Source: Deltaproteobacteria bacterium (GTDB lineage Bacteria; Desulfobacterota; Syntrophobacteria; Syntrophobacterales; Syntrophobacteraceae). From it: a DNA stretch of 40,465 bases. The stretch spans positions 1-40,465 of the forward strand of contig JAJYTC010000020.1 of NCBI GenBank assembly GCA_021793275.1, given 5' to 3'. Each line of letters opens with the position of its first letter. Positions within the stretch are counted from its first letter, which is position 1. Shown one piece after another: positions 24,229-33,618 of the stretch. The notes under the pieces were generated by a model. That model ran no database searches and had not been told where the DNA came from. It saw only the letters and a list, made by a program, of their open reading frames with translations. Both the position numbers and the translations under genes were made by a program.

Positions 24229-25299
24229 TTGATTTCTACGCATAGAGAGTACATGACATCGGCTGAAAGGATGAAAACCGTCCTTAGTGGAGGCAAACCG
24301 GACAGGGTCCCTTTTATACCTTTCGCGTTGGGTTTTTCAATGCTTCTGTGCGGGTTGGAAATTGCGGACTACTACACCGACCCTGAGAAGAGCTTCAGGT
24401 CGCAGTTGCTTTTCAAAGAGGTATTGGGACACGACGGAAATCCGCTGTTTAGCTATGCCTCTTTTGGAGCATGGGAATACGGCGGCAAAATTCGTTATCC
24501 TTCAAGCTTCTGGGATCAGGCGCCCGTCGTCATAGAGCATCCGGTATCCTCGCCTGAGGACGTCGACCGGCTCAAAGTTCCTGATGTTCAAAAAGCAGGA
24601 TACCTTCCAAAGCAAATTGAATTTCTAAAACTTGCTGCACAAGCTGGGTTTCCTCTTTTCGTCAAATTGGGAACACCCTTTACTGTGGCGGGAAGTGTGA
24701 TTGGTGAAACGTTGATGTTTCGCTGGATGATAAAGAAACCGGAACTGGTCCACAAAGTTCTTAGAAACGTAACCGATTTCCTAATAGGAATAGCCGATTA
24801 TTTTGTCAGTCAATATGGATCTGACAAGATTATTGCCTTCGATGCTTCACCAACTGAAGCGAACCAGGTTATTTCGCCACAGCAATTTTGCGACTTTGCA
24901 TTGCCATATTTGAAAGAAGTTCATGAACGTGTATTGAATATGGGTGTTAAAGGGTTTTTTAGTCATGTATGTGGCGAACAGAATATGAATTTAGATCATT
25001 TTCAAAACGTTCCGATGGGAGACATTGGAGTTATTAGCTTTGGACATGAGGTCGATTTGGACAAAGCAATTGAATTATTTGGCGATAAGACCGTTATTGC
25101 AGGGAATGTAAATACATCTGTCATCCAACTTGGAACTCCTGAAGAAGTCTATGAACAGACGAAGCAATGTATATTGAAAGGCAAGAAAGCTCCGAGGGGA
25201 TATATTTTAATGCCTGGATGCGAACTACCTCCCAGAGCCCCGTGGGTTAATGTTTACTACATGCGTAAGGCACTGAATGATTTTGGTTTTTATGATTAG
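24229..25299 (+). CDS. UroD/MtaA-family methyltransferase-like protein, AT-rich 3' half
   Basis: A 356-residue protein of the UroD/MtaA superfamily. The zinc site is conserved: His246-x-Cys248 (SHVCGEQ) and Cys331 (MPGCELPP), as in methyltransferases of this fold. The start is taken as TTG 24229 because GGAGG lies exactly eight bases upstream; ATG 24253 is the alternative. Base composition changes inside the gene: about half G+C in the first third, but as low as roughly one third around 24901-24960, unlike its neighbours. The molybdoenzyme gene follows after 42 bases, so they are probably co-transcribed. The methyl donor and acceptor are unknown, and no corrinoid protein is near. Confidence 0.82.
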   Translation: MISTHREYMTSAERMKTVLSGGKPDRVPFIPFALGFSMLLCGLEIADYYTDPEKSFRSQLLFKEVLGHDGNPLFSYASFGAWEYGGKIRYPSSFWDQAPVVIEHPVSSPEDVDRLKVPDVQKAGYLPKQIEFLKLAAQAGFPLFVKLGTPFTVAGSVIGETLMFRWMIKKPELVHKVLRNVTDFLIGIADYFVSQYGSDKIIAFDASPTEANQVISPQQFCDFALPYLKEVHERVLNMGVKGFFSHVCGEQNMNLDHFQNVPMGDIGVISFGHEVDLDKAIELFGDKTVIAGNVNTSVIQLGTPEEVYEQTKQCILKGKKAPRGYILMPGCELPPRAPWVNVYYMRKALNDFGFYD

Positions 25300-25341
25300 A
25301 AATCTCAGAGAGCATTTTATGCCTGAAAGGATGGATGGAGC

Positions 25342-27501
25342 ATGGACACAGAGAAGGCAGCAGGGAAGAAAGAGACTGTGACCAGCATATGCGGCATTTG
25401 CCCGGGTGGCTGTGGAGTAAATGTAGAACTGGTCGAAGGAAAGATCGAGAAGATATCGCCGATCAAGGGGCATCCTATCGGCGTGGTATGCGTCCGAGGG
25501 ATGCACTCGAAGGAAATCGTCTATTCCGCCGACCGCCTGAAATATCCCCTGCTCCGAGTGGGGGAAAAAGGAGAGGGCAAATTCGAGCGAATCACCTGGG
25601 ACGAGGCGATGGATCGGATTGCCGAAAGGCTCCAGGCAATTAAGAATGAGTACGGCCCGCAGGCCGTCATGAGCTACTTCGGCCGAGGCTCTTTTGAATG
25701 GAACCTTGGCGATGTGTTAGGTCCCCAGGGCTACAGAGGCCACGGCACCTGCGGGTTTCTTCTTCCCTTCGGATCGCCGAATGTTTCCGGGGTTACGGCG
25801 ATCTGCTACGTGTCGTACGGGGTCCTTGCGGCTGTCCCGACTCTAGGCGCCGGCATGCGTCAGCTCTATTCGGATTTCGAAAACACGGATTTGGTTGTTG
25901 TATGGGGCGCCAATCCTACAACCGACTCGCCTCCGGACAAGGTAAAAAAGATCGAGAACGCCCGCAAGCGAGGCGCCAGGATAATTGTGATCGACCATAT
26001 GCGCTCTGATATTGCCAGGAGGGCCGATCAATGGATAGGGGTGCGTTCAGGAACAGACGGCGCCCTCGCGTTGAGTATGCTCAAAGTGATCATCGACGAA
26101 GGGCTCTACGACAGGGAGTTCGTGAATAACTGGACGGTCGGTTTCGAGGAACTGCGGCGCTACGTCTCGGAGTTTACTCCGGAGATGGCCGAGCGGATTA
26201 CCCGAGTACCCCGCGAGACCATCGTGGAGACGGCACGATCGATAGCGCGGGCCAAAGGGGCTTCCCTGGTCATGTATACGGGGCTCGAGTATACCAATAG
26301 CGGCGTTCAGAACATCAGGGCCGTGCTGAGTCTTTGGGCCGTTACGGGCAACCTGGATGTCCCCGGCGGTCTGGTGTTCAGGCCCCGCAATCCGTCACCT
26401 TTTCCCACCGTAGACCTGGCGCCGATAAATGGCGTAAAACCGATCGGTGCAGACAAGTATCCACTGTTCTGCGACCTGATCAAATCAGCCCAGTTTATGG
26501 AGACCCCCAGGGCGATTCTCAAAGGCGACCCCTACCCTGTTAAGGCATTGTTGATTTTCGGTGCTTCCCTTTTGACCAGCCTTCCCGATCCCGATCTTTG
26601 GAAAAAATGCCTGCGAGAACTCGATTTCCTGGTCACATTCGATCGCTTCATGACCGCAGACGGTATGTATGCCGACATCGTGCTTCCCGCTACGACGAAT
26701 TACGAAAACCTGGGCTACGAGAGATATCCGGGATATTGCCAGATGAGGCAGAGGGTAATCGAGCCCTTGGCCGAGGCAAGATCCGGTTACACGGTCTTGA
26801 CGGATCTGGCGCGTCGGCTCGGCTACGGGGATCTTTTTCCCGCCACCGAAGAGGATCGACTCCGTTTTGCCTTTCAGAACGGCCCGGTAACTGTCGAGGA
26901 CCTCAAGGCGCACCCCGAAGGAATGGTCTACGACGACGGCAAACGCGAATATCACAAGTATTCCAAAGGACTCATCCGTTCGGACGGAAAGCCCGGGTTT
27001 AACACGCCTTCGGGTAAAATTGAGCTGGTCTCGAGCCTTTTGCAGAAATACGGATATGACGGGCTGCCGGTGTACGTTGAACCCGTCGAAGGCCCGGAGG
27101 GGAGCCCCGAGCTTCACCGCAAATATCCCCTGGTGCTCAATACCGGAGCGAGGCTCCAATCCGCCTTCCGCTCTCAGCACTTGAACATTCCGGGGTTACT
27201 GAAACTTCAGCCCAAACCCCTGGTTCTAATCCATCCGGAGGATGCGAAGACCCGGGGGATTTCCAACGGAGACAGCGTCTGGGTCGAGTCGCCCAGAGGG
27301 AAAGTGGGCGTTTGGGCCAAAGTAACCGATGACGTGATGAGCGGGCAGGTGGAGTTAAATGTAGGAGGAGGCAGTCCGATCCATGTCAAAGAATGGCGGG
27401 AAGCAAACGCAAACTATTTGACCGACTATGAGAATCGCGATCCCATTTCCGGCTTCCCCGTCTACAAGGCATTGCTGTGCGAAGTGAAAAAACGCGATTA
27501 A
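25342..27501 (+). CDS. Mo/W bis-MGD oxidoreductase, acetylene-hydratase-like
   Basis: A 719-residue single-subunit member of the DMSO-reductase superfamily. Cys17, 20, 24 and 50 (CX2CX3CX25C) bind a 4Fe-4S cluster at the N-terminus; the metal-ligand Cys is probably Cys155 (TAICYVSY), by alignment of the preceding GSPN with that of known members. The remainder shows the cofactor-binding segments VVWGANPTTDSP, GTDGALALSM and, in the C-terminal domain, LVLNTG and HPEDAKTRGI. No Tat signal, so it acts in the cytoplasm. The layout (short, no extra subunits, Cys ligand) resembles acetylene hydratase and related enzymes more than formate dehydrogenase. Methyltransferase-like genes flank it at 42 and 89 bases. 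The substrate is unknown. Confidence 0.88.
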   Translation: MDTEKAAGKKETVTSICGICPGGCGVNVELVEGKIEKISPIKGHPIGVVCVRGMHSKEIVYSADRLKYPLLRVGEKGEGKFERITWDEAMDRIAERLQAIKNEYGPQAVMSYFGRGSFEWNLGDVLGPQGYRGHGTCGFLLPFGSPNVSGVTAICYVSYGVLAAVPTLGAGMRQLYSDFENTDLVVVWGANPTTDSPPDKVKKIENARKRGARIIVIDHMRSDIARRADQWIGVRSGTDGALALSMLKVIIDEGLYDREFVNNWTVGFEELRRYVSEFTPEMAERITRVPRETIVETARSIARAKGASLVMYTGLEYTNSGVQNIRAVLSLWAVTGNLDVPGGLVFRPRNPSPFPTVDLAPINGVKPIGADKYPLFCDLIKSAQFMETPRAILKGDPYPVKALLIFGASLLTSLPDPDLWKKCLRELDFLVTFDRFMTADGMYADIVLPATTNYENLGYERYPGYCQMRQRVIEPLAEARSGYTVLTDLARRLGYGDLFPATEEDRLRFAFQNGPVTVEDLKAHPEGMVYDDGKREYHKYSKGLIRSDGKPGFNTPSGKIELVSSLLQKYGYDGLPVYVEPVEGPEGSPELHRKYPLVLNTGARLQSAFRSQHLNIPGLLKLQPKPLVLIHPEDAKTRGISNGDSVWVESPRGKVGVWAKVTDDVMSGQVELNVGGGSPIHVKEWREANANYLTDYENRDPISGFPVYKALLCEVKKRD

Positions 27502-27590
27502 GGTTTACAAAACGCTCCACCTTGCGGGGCTTGATGGAACCGCTCAACTGCAAGGTCGATTCGGTGGGAGCAGCGCATTAGGAGAGCCGC

Positions 27591-28622
27591 ATGAACACAA
27601 AGCAATCGATTATCGATGCGTTCAAATTGAAAACACCCGAAACGAGCGGTTGCGTTCCGGTGACCATCTTCGGCGGCGGCGTGTGGATGGTGCGCCGGTT
27701 GAAAAGAGAGTTCGATGAACTCCTCGATGACCCGCAAGATTATGCTCGACTGATCGTGGACGCGACTAAAGAGTTGGAAAGCCCGATCGTCTATGTCGGT
27801 TCGGGCTACGGCAATTACTTGCCGGCCGCCCTGGGGGGAACGCTCAAACCCCATGAGCTCGGTCCTCCCGAAATGCGGGCGCCAATCATCAAAGGGTCGG
27901 CAGACGAACTCGATGCGCTCGACGTAGAGATGATCGAAAATGACCCCTGGATTGCAAAGCTTCGAGAAGCAGCGCGGCTGGTCTCAAATGAAATCGGAAA
28001 GACCCACATCGTCGCTACGACTGCTTATGCGCCATTCACCCTCGCCGGCCAAATCTACGGCGTGGAGGAACTCATGCGCGCAACGATGAGAAAGCCGGCC
28101 GAAGTCGAGAAGACTCTCCAGTTTACCACGCAGGTCCTAAAACAATTTTATCGTCCCCTGCTACAAGAAAAGGCAATCACGATGGCCTGCCTTGCGGACC
28201 CTACCGCCTCAGGCGATCTGATCTCCGCGCGGACTTTCAAGAACTTCGGTCTGGCATACTTGCAGGAGATCATCGGTTGGCTCAAATCACAAGGCGTGTT
28301 CACGTGGCTTCACATTTGCGGCGATACCGCGGACAGGTTGGAGCTTATCGCGCAAACCGGCGCCGATTGTTTTTCGCTCGATTACAAGGTAAACCTTGTC
28401 AAGGCCAAGGAGGTTCTTGGCGGGAAAACGTGCATCGCCGGCAATGTCGACCCGGTCAAGTATTTTTTCAACGGCACACCGGACAGTGTTGCGGAGGCGA
28501 GCAGAAAATGCATTGCCGAGGCGGCCGGCGGAGGCGGTTTCATCCTCACGAGCGGCTGCGACCTGCCACCGACAGTCAAGCTCGAAAATATTCAGGCGAT
28601 GATGAAGGCGGCCTGTCTATGA
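27591..28622 (+). CDS. UroD/MtaA-family methyltransferase-like protein
   Basis: The third superfamily paralogue, 343 residues. Zinc ligands are His241-x-Cys243 (LHICGDT) and Cys323 (TSGCDLPP). AGNVDPVKYFFNGT is the family's second-half motif. AGGAG lies eight bases before ATG 27591. It follows the molybdoenzyme after 89 bases and is probably in the same operon; its composition is like the rest of the genome, in contrast to its partner at 24229. It converges on kdsB. A methyl-transfer role is inferred from the zinc motif only. Confidence 0.83.
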   Translation: MNTKQSIIDAFKLKTPETSGCVPVTIFGGGVWMVRRLKREFDELLDDPQDYARLIVDATKELESPIVYVGSGYGNYLPAALGGTLKPHELGPPEMRAPIIKGSADELDALDVEMIENDPWIAKLREAARLVSNEIGKTHIVATTAYAPFTLAGQIYGVEELMRATMRKPAEVEKTLQFTTQVLKQFYRPLLQEKAITMACLADPTASGDLISARTFKNFGLAYLQEIIGWLKSQGVFTWLHICGDTADRLELIAQTGADCFSLDYKVNLVKAKEVLGGKTCIAGNVDPVKYFFNGTPDSVAEASRKCIAEAAGGGGFILTSGCDLPPTVKLENIQAMMKAACL

Positions 28623-28672
28623 AAAAACGGTAAGCCGAAGCGGAAAGACACTGCATAGCAGATACATCTTCT

Positions 28673-29422
28673 CTACATGTCTTTCGGCCTTGCCAGCAGA
28701 AGCTCTACCCGCTGAAGGTCGGCTTCCGTGTCCACCCCTACCGTGTCATACGGGGTCTCGACAACATAAATTGCGACTCCATTCTGCAGGAAGCGCAGTT
28801 GTTCGAGTTTCTCGGCAGATTCCAGAGATGACTCCGGCAGCGAATGAAAAAGGGTAAGCGCCGCTTTGGTATAAGCGTAGATGCCTATGTGCTTGTAGCG
28901 CCCCACGCCTGCGCCGTCCCTGTCGAATGGAATGGAATACCGGGAAAAATAAAGGGCTCGTCCCGAATCGTCAGTTACCACCTTCACGTTATTGGGGTCC
29001 TGTGCGGCGGCCTCATCAATTGCAACTTTCAATGTGGATACCAGTACTCGGGCATCTCCGGTCAGAAACGGCGACACGATGGCCTCGATGTGCTCGGGAC
29101 GCAATGTTGGCTCATCTCCCTGAATATTAATATAGACATCGGCGTCAACCCGCTCCATTACCTCCCGCAGCCGGTCGGTTCCCGAAGGATGGCGGCCGGT
29201 GAGAATGACCGGGATCCCTTCCCCCTCGCAAAACCGCAAGACTTTGTCGCTGTCGGTAGCCACCAGCAAATCAGTGAGCAGCCCTGACTTGCGAGCATTA
29301 TTATAGACCCAGTAAATCATGGGTTTTCCGGCTATGTTCCTCAACACTTTGCCGGGAAGGCGCGTAGAATCGTAGCGCGCAGGTATTACTCCAAGTATCT
29401 TCAATTTGTTGTCCCTGTCCAC
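28673..29422 (-). CDS. kdsB: 3-deoxy-manno-octulosonate cytidylyltransferase
   Basis: KdsB activates Kdo as CMP-Kdo for lipid A-core assembly, so the host is Gram-negative with lipopolysaccharide. The 249-residue length is typical. The nucleotide-binding GVIPARYDSTRLPGKVL (residues 11-27), PMIYWVY, GEGIPVILTGRHPSGTDRL and NIQGDEP are strong signatures, and VGVDTEADL is the usual C-terminal Mg-site motif. The start is a GTG at 29422 with AGGAAAG upstream. No other Kdo gene is adjacent. Confidence 0.95.
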   Translation of the reverse strand: MDRDNKLKILGVIPARYDSTRLPGKVLRNIAGKPMIYWVYNNARKSGLLTDLLVATDSDKVLRFCEGEGIPVILTGRHPSGTDRLREVMERVDADVYINIQGDEPTLRPEHIEAIVSPFLTGDARVLVSTLKVAIDEAAAQDPNNVKVVTDDSGRALYFSRYSIPFDRDGAGVGRYKHIGIYAYTKAALTLFHSLPESSLESAEKLEQLRFLQNGVAIYVVETPYDTVGVDTEADLQRVELLLARPKDM

Positions 29423-29725
29423 TCAAGCTTTCCTTTTTTATTTACCGGGAATTTCTTTACGAATTGATATTTTTCAGATAATTCGGCAACTGCTTTACTG
29501 AATGATTTAGGTTTATCATTCGCAAATGTCAAATGATATTCCTCAGTGCCTTCCGGTGTGGAGAAGAGACCGTTTTATAGAGATTGACCGGCAAAACCAA
29601 ACCGTGTAAATACGAAAACATTCGGAGAAAATCACTGCATTCCGTTTATGGCCGATGAGGTCCAATCAAGTACGGGTCGAACCGGCTGCATGTTTGCCAC
29701 GGGGTATCGGGGAGTGGAGGTGGGT
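29423..29725. other. Divergent intergenic region, AT-rich
   Basis: About 300 bases between kdsB and the ligase/ABC operon, AT-rich compared with the genes. It holds a predicted plus-strand promoter (29584-29612). No coding frame: the open frame from 29648 has no protein-like sequence before the ligase start. Confidence 0.5.
29584..29612 (+). promoter_or_regulatory. Predicted sigma70-type promoter for the ligase/ABC operon
   Basis: TTGACC at 29584-29589 (five of six consensus) is followed after 17 bases by TAAATA at 29607-29612, a weak -10 preceded by TG. It lies about 110 bases upstream of the ligase start. Confidence 0.4.
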
Positions 29726-31291
29726 ATGGGTATGAACCTCGGATCGCTGCTCGAACGAGTGAACCGGCTGTATCCCGACAGGATCGCAGTAGTGTGCGGC
29801 GAGCATCGATTCACTTACCGGCAATTCGCCGGGAGGGTCTCGCTGCTTGCGGCCGGACTGAAACGGGAAGGTATACGAAAAGGCGACAGGGTGGCCATAT
29901 GCCACCAGAATTGTCATTATTTCCTCGAAGCCTATTTCGCGGCGGCCCTCACCGGCGCGATCCTGTGTCCCTTGAATTACAGACTGTCGGCCCGTGAAAT
30001 TGCATTCATCCTGGAAGATACGGGGGCGGCTGCGTTGATCGGGCAACCGATGTTCCACCCGGTTATAAGGGATGCCGTCGAGAGGCTGAAAAGCCCTGTC
30101 AGGACCTACTGGACCGGGCAGGAAGGTATCCCCGAAGGGGAAACGGGGATCGAAGCCCTTATCGCTTCACAGGGCAATGGGCCGCAAGAGGTTCAAACCG
30201 ATGGGGACGACGTGGCCCAGCTTTATTATACGAGCGGTACGACCGGCCGGCAGAAAGGCGTCATCCTGACCCACCGAAACGTCGCCTGTCATTCCCTGGG
30301 GACCATCGCAGAACTCAACATGACGGACGAAGACGTCTGGCTTCACGCTGCGCCCATGTTTCACCTCGCCGATGCGTGGGCAACCTGGGCGATCACCTGG
30401 GTTGGCGGCCTGCATGTGATGGTCCCTGAATTCCATTCGCGCAGCGTCATCCAAATCATGCAGCGCGAGAAGGTCACTTTGACGAACATGATCCCGACCA
30501 TGCTCAACCAGATGGTGAACGATCCGGCCATTAGAGATGCGAGCTTTCCTTCGCTTCGACTTATGCTGAGCGGGGGCGCCCCGATCGCTCCCGAAGTGGT
30601 GAGGAAAATCATGGCGGCATTCGGGTGCGACTATGTTCAGACTTACGGGATGACCGAAACAAGCCCCTACCTGACCATGTCCCTGCTGAAGGGTCCTCTG
30701 AAATCCCGGTCGGAAGAGGAAAGGTTTCGTTTCAAAGCAGCTACGGGCAGGCCCGTGTTGTTCGTGGATCTCAAAGTGGTGACAGACGACGACCGTGAAG
30801 TGGCATGGGATGGCAAAGAGGTGGGGGAAATTCTTGTACGCGGTGAGAGCGTAACGCCCGGATATTGGAACCTTCCGGAGGAAACGAAAAAGAGTTTCAG
30901 GAAGGGATGGCTTTGCACCGGCGACCTCGCGGTGGTAGACGAAGAAGGCTATGTCAATATCGTCGACAGGAAAAAGGACATGATCGTTACCGGGGGGGAA
31001 AATGTTTACTCGACCGAAGTTGAATACGTTCTCTACAGCCATCCCGCGGTCATGGAAGCCGCGGTTATCGGCATCCCGGATGAGAAATGGGGTGAGACGG
31101 TCCTGGCCTGCGTGGTCTTGAAAGACCGGATGTATGTTTCGGAAGAGGAACTCATAGAATTTTGTAAAAAGGATCTTGCGCGCTACAAGGCGCCAAAATC
31201 GGTAAAGTTTCTGCCGGCATTGCCCCGTACCGGTTCGGGCAAGATATATAAGAAGGGCCTTGCCGACAAATATGTGAGAAACCAGGGCTGA
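29726..31291 (+). CDS. Acyl-CoA ligase (ANL superfamily) beside a Liv-type importer
   Basis: Activates a carboxylic acid as a CoA thioester. About 521 residues, with YTSGTTGRQKG (A3), the YGMTE motif (A5), TGDLAVVDEEGYVNIVDRKKDMI (A7/A8) and the terminal catalytic Lys in RTGSGKIYKKGL. ATG 29726 follows GGAGG by five bases, and ATG 29732 by eleven, so either may be used. It is the first gene of a plus-strand set with a complete Liv-type ABC importer, which suggests that the importer's cargo is an organic acid (fatty, branched or aromatic) that this ligase activates. It differs from the ligase at 19261 and has no beta-oxidation genes beside it. Confidence 0.9.
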   Translation: MGMNLGSLLERVNRLYPDRIAVVCGEHRFTYRQFAGRVSLLAAGLKREGIRKGDRVAICHQNCHYFLEAYFAAALTGAILCPLNYRLSAREIAFILEDTGAAALIGQPMFHPVIRDAVERLKSPVRTYWTGQEGIPEGETGIEALIASQGNGPQEVQTDGDDVAQLYYTSGTTGRQKGVILTHRNVACHSLGTIAELNMTDEDVWLHAAPMFHLADAWATWAITWVGGLHVMVPEFHSRSVIQIMQREKVTLTNMIPTMLNQMVNDPAIRDASFPSLRLMLSGGAPIAPEVVRKIMAAFGCDYVQTYGMTETSPYLTMSLLKGPLKSRSEEERFRFKAATGRPVLFVDLKVVTDDDREVAWDGKEVGEILVRGESVTPGYWNLPEETKKSFRKGWLCTGDLAVVDEEGYVNIVDRKKDMIVTGGENVYSTEVEYVLYSHPAVMEAAVIGIPDEKWGETVLACVVLKDRMYVSEEELIEFCKKDLARYKAPKSVKFLPALPRTGSGKIYKKGLADKYVRNQG

Positions 31292-31335
31292 GGTGCACAG
31301 TTTTATGTGGAAATCGGACAGCAAAGGAGGAGAGA

Positions 31336-32583
31336 ATGAAAGGAGTTGTCGAAAGAATTTCCATTTTGGCAGTGTCGGCCTTATTGTGCGCCGCTTTCAT
31401 GGGCGTCCCGCCTGTTTATGGCGCCAAGCCGATAAATATCGGGGTGATAGGCTTTCAATCGCCGCCGCCCGGCCAGTCCATATTTGACGCCGCGGCCCTG
31501 GCTGTGGACCAGATTAATGCCAAGGGCGGGATCAACGGCCGGCCGGTGAAACTGTTCGCATATGACGACCATGGAAAGTCGGCCGATGCGGTCGAAGCCT
31601 TTCAACGGGCTGTCTATAGCGACCACGTGGTGGCCGTGGTTGGCGTATGGATAAGCGAAGTGGCCCTGGCCCTGGAACCTTGGGCGGCACGCCTTCATGT
31701 GCCGTTTATTGTTACCGGAGGAGCCTCAACCAAGATAAGCGCTCTGGTTCATGACAATTACAATTCCTACAAATACATTTTCCAGCTTACGCTGAATTCG
31801 GACCAGATGGCCCGTTCGATTGCCGACTTTTTAAAGGAGGACGTGGCCGACAAGCTGGGATACAAGAGGGCATTTATCGCCAGCGAGAATTTCGATTGGA
31901 CAAAATCGCTCGATGCCGGCTACATGAAATACCTGCCGAAAGCCGGTATCCAGGTCGTCGGCCATATCCGATTCGCGCCCGACACGAATGACTATACGCC
32001 GATTTTCAGCACGATTGAAAAAGCTCATCCGGATATCGTTGTAACCGGCTGGGCTCATGTGGGAGTAAAACCCACGGTGCAGTGGCATGAGCAGCAGGTC
32101 CCCGTACTGCTGGCGGGAGTAAATGCTCAGGCAGCCACATCGGCTTTTTGGGCAGCCACCAGCGGCGCAACGGAAGGAGTCATCAGTCAAAGCGAGGCTT
32201 CCGATGCCCCGATAACTCCCAAGACAATCCCGTTTGTGAAGGTCTTCGAGCAGAAATTCAAAATAAGCCCGGCATACTGCGGCTACAACACTTACGATGC
32301 GGTCTATATGCTTAAAAAGGCGATAGAAGCTGCGCATTCCACCAAGAGCGACGCGCTGGTAAAGGCCCTGGAAAAAATGAGTTACACGGGAACTCAGGGC
32401 CATATCGAATTTCATGGAAAAAAGAGCCAATTCACTCACAGTATCAAATATGGACCGGACTTTGTCACGGGCATCCAGGCCCAGTGGCAAAATGGAAAAC
32501 TTGTAACCATTTGGCCCAAGCGGGCGGCGACCGGCACTCTTGTGGTCCCGCATTTTGTGGCGCAAAAAAGATCGGCCAAATAG
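31336..32583 (+). CDS. ABC transporter substrate-binding protein, Liv/Leu-binding type
   Basis: Periplasmic receptor of the branched-chain amino acid (HAAT) family. The 415-residue precursor has a signal peptide (residues 1-29, ending VYGA) and the type I periplasmic-binding fold: INIGVIGFQSPPPG, AADQINAKGGINGRPVKL-like early segment and YNTYDAVYMLKKAIEAA late segment. The family also binds aromatic acids, urea or amides, and no residue here fixes the ligand. A strong AAGGAGGAG box precedes ATG 31336. A GC hairpin follows the gene, before the permease genes. Confidence 0.9.
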   Translation: MKGVVERISILAVSALLCAAFMGVPPVYGAKPINIGVIGFQSPPPGQSIFDAAALAVDQINAKGGINGRPVKLFAYDDHGKSADAVEAFQRAVYSDHVVAVVGVWISEVALALEPWAARLHVPFIVTGGASTKISALVHDNYNSYKYIFQLTLNSDQMARSIADFLKEDVADKLGYKRAFIASENFDWTKSLDAGYMKYLPKAGIQVVGHIRFAPDTNDYTPIFSTIEKAHPDIVVTGWAHVGVKPTVQWHEQQVPVLLAGVNAQAATSAFWAATSGATEGVISQSEASDAPITPKTIPFVKVFEQKFKISPAYCGYNTYDAVYMLKKAIEAAHSTKSDALVKALEKMSYTGTQGHIEFHGKKSQFTHSIKYGPDFVTGIQAQWQNGKLVTIWPKRAATGTLVVPHFVAQKRSAK

Positions 32584-32603
32584 GTTCGCACCCGACACAG
32601 GCT

Positions 32604-32637
32604 GCGGCGGGCCGGGTCTTCTCAGCCGGCCCGCCGC
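32604..32637 (+). terminator. Intra-operon GC hairpin after the binding-protein gene
   Basis: A perfect 12-bp stem (GCGGCGGGCCGG at 32604-32615, CCGGCCCGCCGC at 32626-32637) with a ten-base loop. The following sequence has only a short T-run, so it likely acts as a partial terminator or 3' stabiliser giving more binding protein than permease. Confidence 0.6.
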
Positions 32638-32730
32638 TGTTTCGTTGCGCTTCCCGGGGTGAACCCGTGGGACCGGGCGCCTGCCAAACCGTTCGGTGTA
32701 TCCTTCCGTAAGGAAAACCGGAAAGTCGAT

Positions 32731-33609
32731 ATGCAGCTTTTTTGGGAGATACTGGTTAATGGGTTTATAGTCAGCTCGATTTACGCACTGGGCGCCATGG
32801 GTTTTTCGCTCATTTTCGGCACAGCCGGGATCCTCAACCTGGCCCACGGAGCGTATCTCGTATTAGCCGCCATCGTCGCCTGGTTTTTCATCAGCTACTT
32901 CAAGCTGCCCCTACCGGCCGGATTGGCTATAGGCATTCTGGCATCCGTTCTTTTTTCATATCTGCTGTTCTTTCTGCTGGTAAACCCTATCGACAAGTCA
33001 AAAAGGATCCCGGAAGAGGAAAAAGCGATATTTGTGCTCACGGCCACGCTGCTATGGTCGATAATCATCGAGGGCATGCTGGACTATGTGTTCGGTTCGA
33101 CGCCGGTCGTCATCCCGCCTTTTGTCTCCGGCAGCATGCACGTGTTTGAAATCAGCGTGACATACAACATGATCATCCTGGCCATGATTTCCCTGTTGAT
33201 TATAGGGTTGCTGTGGTTTGCAATAAACAGGACCAGGCCCGGCAAAATGTTGCTGGCGGCCTCCATGAGCCGTACCGGGGTGGCGATCATGGGGATAGAG
33301 CTAAAGCGGGTGTATCTGTTGCTCTGGGGGATCTACGGGATATTGGCCGGTATTTCCGGGGTCCTTCTTGCCGCATTTCTGGGCGCCTCCGCAAGGGCTG
33401 CGCCGGAACTCACCGGCATGGCCTTTTCCATTGTGGTCCTGGGCGGTTTGGGGAGCATCACCGGGTCCTTTTTCGCCTCATACATAATTGGATACCTCGG
33501 AACGCTGACGGCCTACCTGATCTCCCCCTCCTACACCCCGCTGCCGGCGTTTTTCGTCCTCGTCGTCATTCTTCTTTTAAGGCCGCAAGGTCTCTTCGGG
33601 AGGTTTTAG
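32731..33609 (+). CDS. ABC transporter permease, LivH type
   Basis: Inner-membrane permease of 292 residues with about eight hydrophobic segments. GTAGILNLAHGAY is the LivH signature, and GLGSITGSFFASYIIG is the cytoplasmic loop that meets the ATPase. The start is 32731; an in-frame ATG at 32659 would add 24 non-hydrophobic residues. It is 10 bases from the partner permease. Confidence 0.92.
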   Translation: MQLFWEILVNGFIVSSIYALGAMGFSLIFGTAGILNLAHGAYLVLAAIVAWFFISYFKLPLPAGLAIGILASVLFSYLLFFLLVNPIDKSKRIPEEEKAIFVLTATLLWSIIIEGMLDYVFGSTPVVIPPFVSGSMHVFEISVTYNMIILAMISLLIIGLLWFAINRTRPGKMLLAASMSRTGVAIMGIELKRVYLLLWGIYGILAGISGVLLAAFLGASARAAPELTGMAFSIVVLGGLGSITGSFFASYIIGYLGTLTAYLISPSYTPLPAFFVLVVILLLRPQGLFGRF

Positions 33610-33618
33610 CAGGATCCC

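Noticed and set aside
30167-31324. 385-codon minus-strand open frame
   Set aside because: It is antisense to the acyl-CoA ligase, whose adenylation motifs are clear; no homology or ribosome site is seen on the minus strand.
31831-32847. 338-codon minus-strand open frame
   Set aside because: It is antisense to the ABC receptor and the start of the permease; the sequence is not protein-like.
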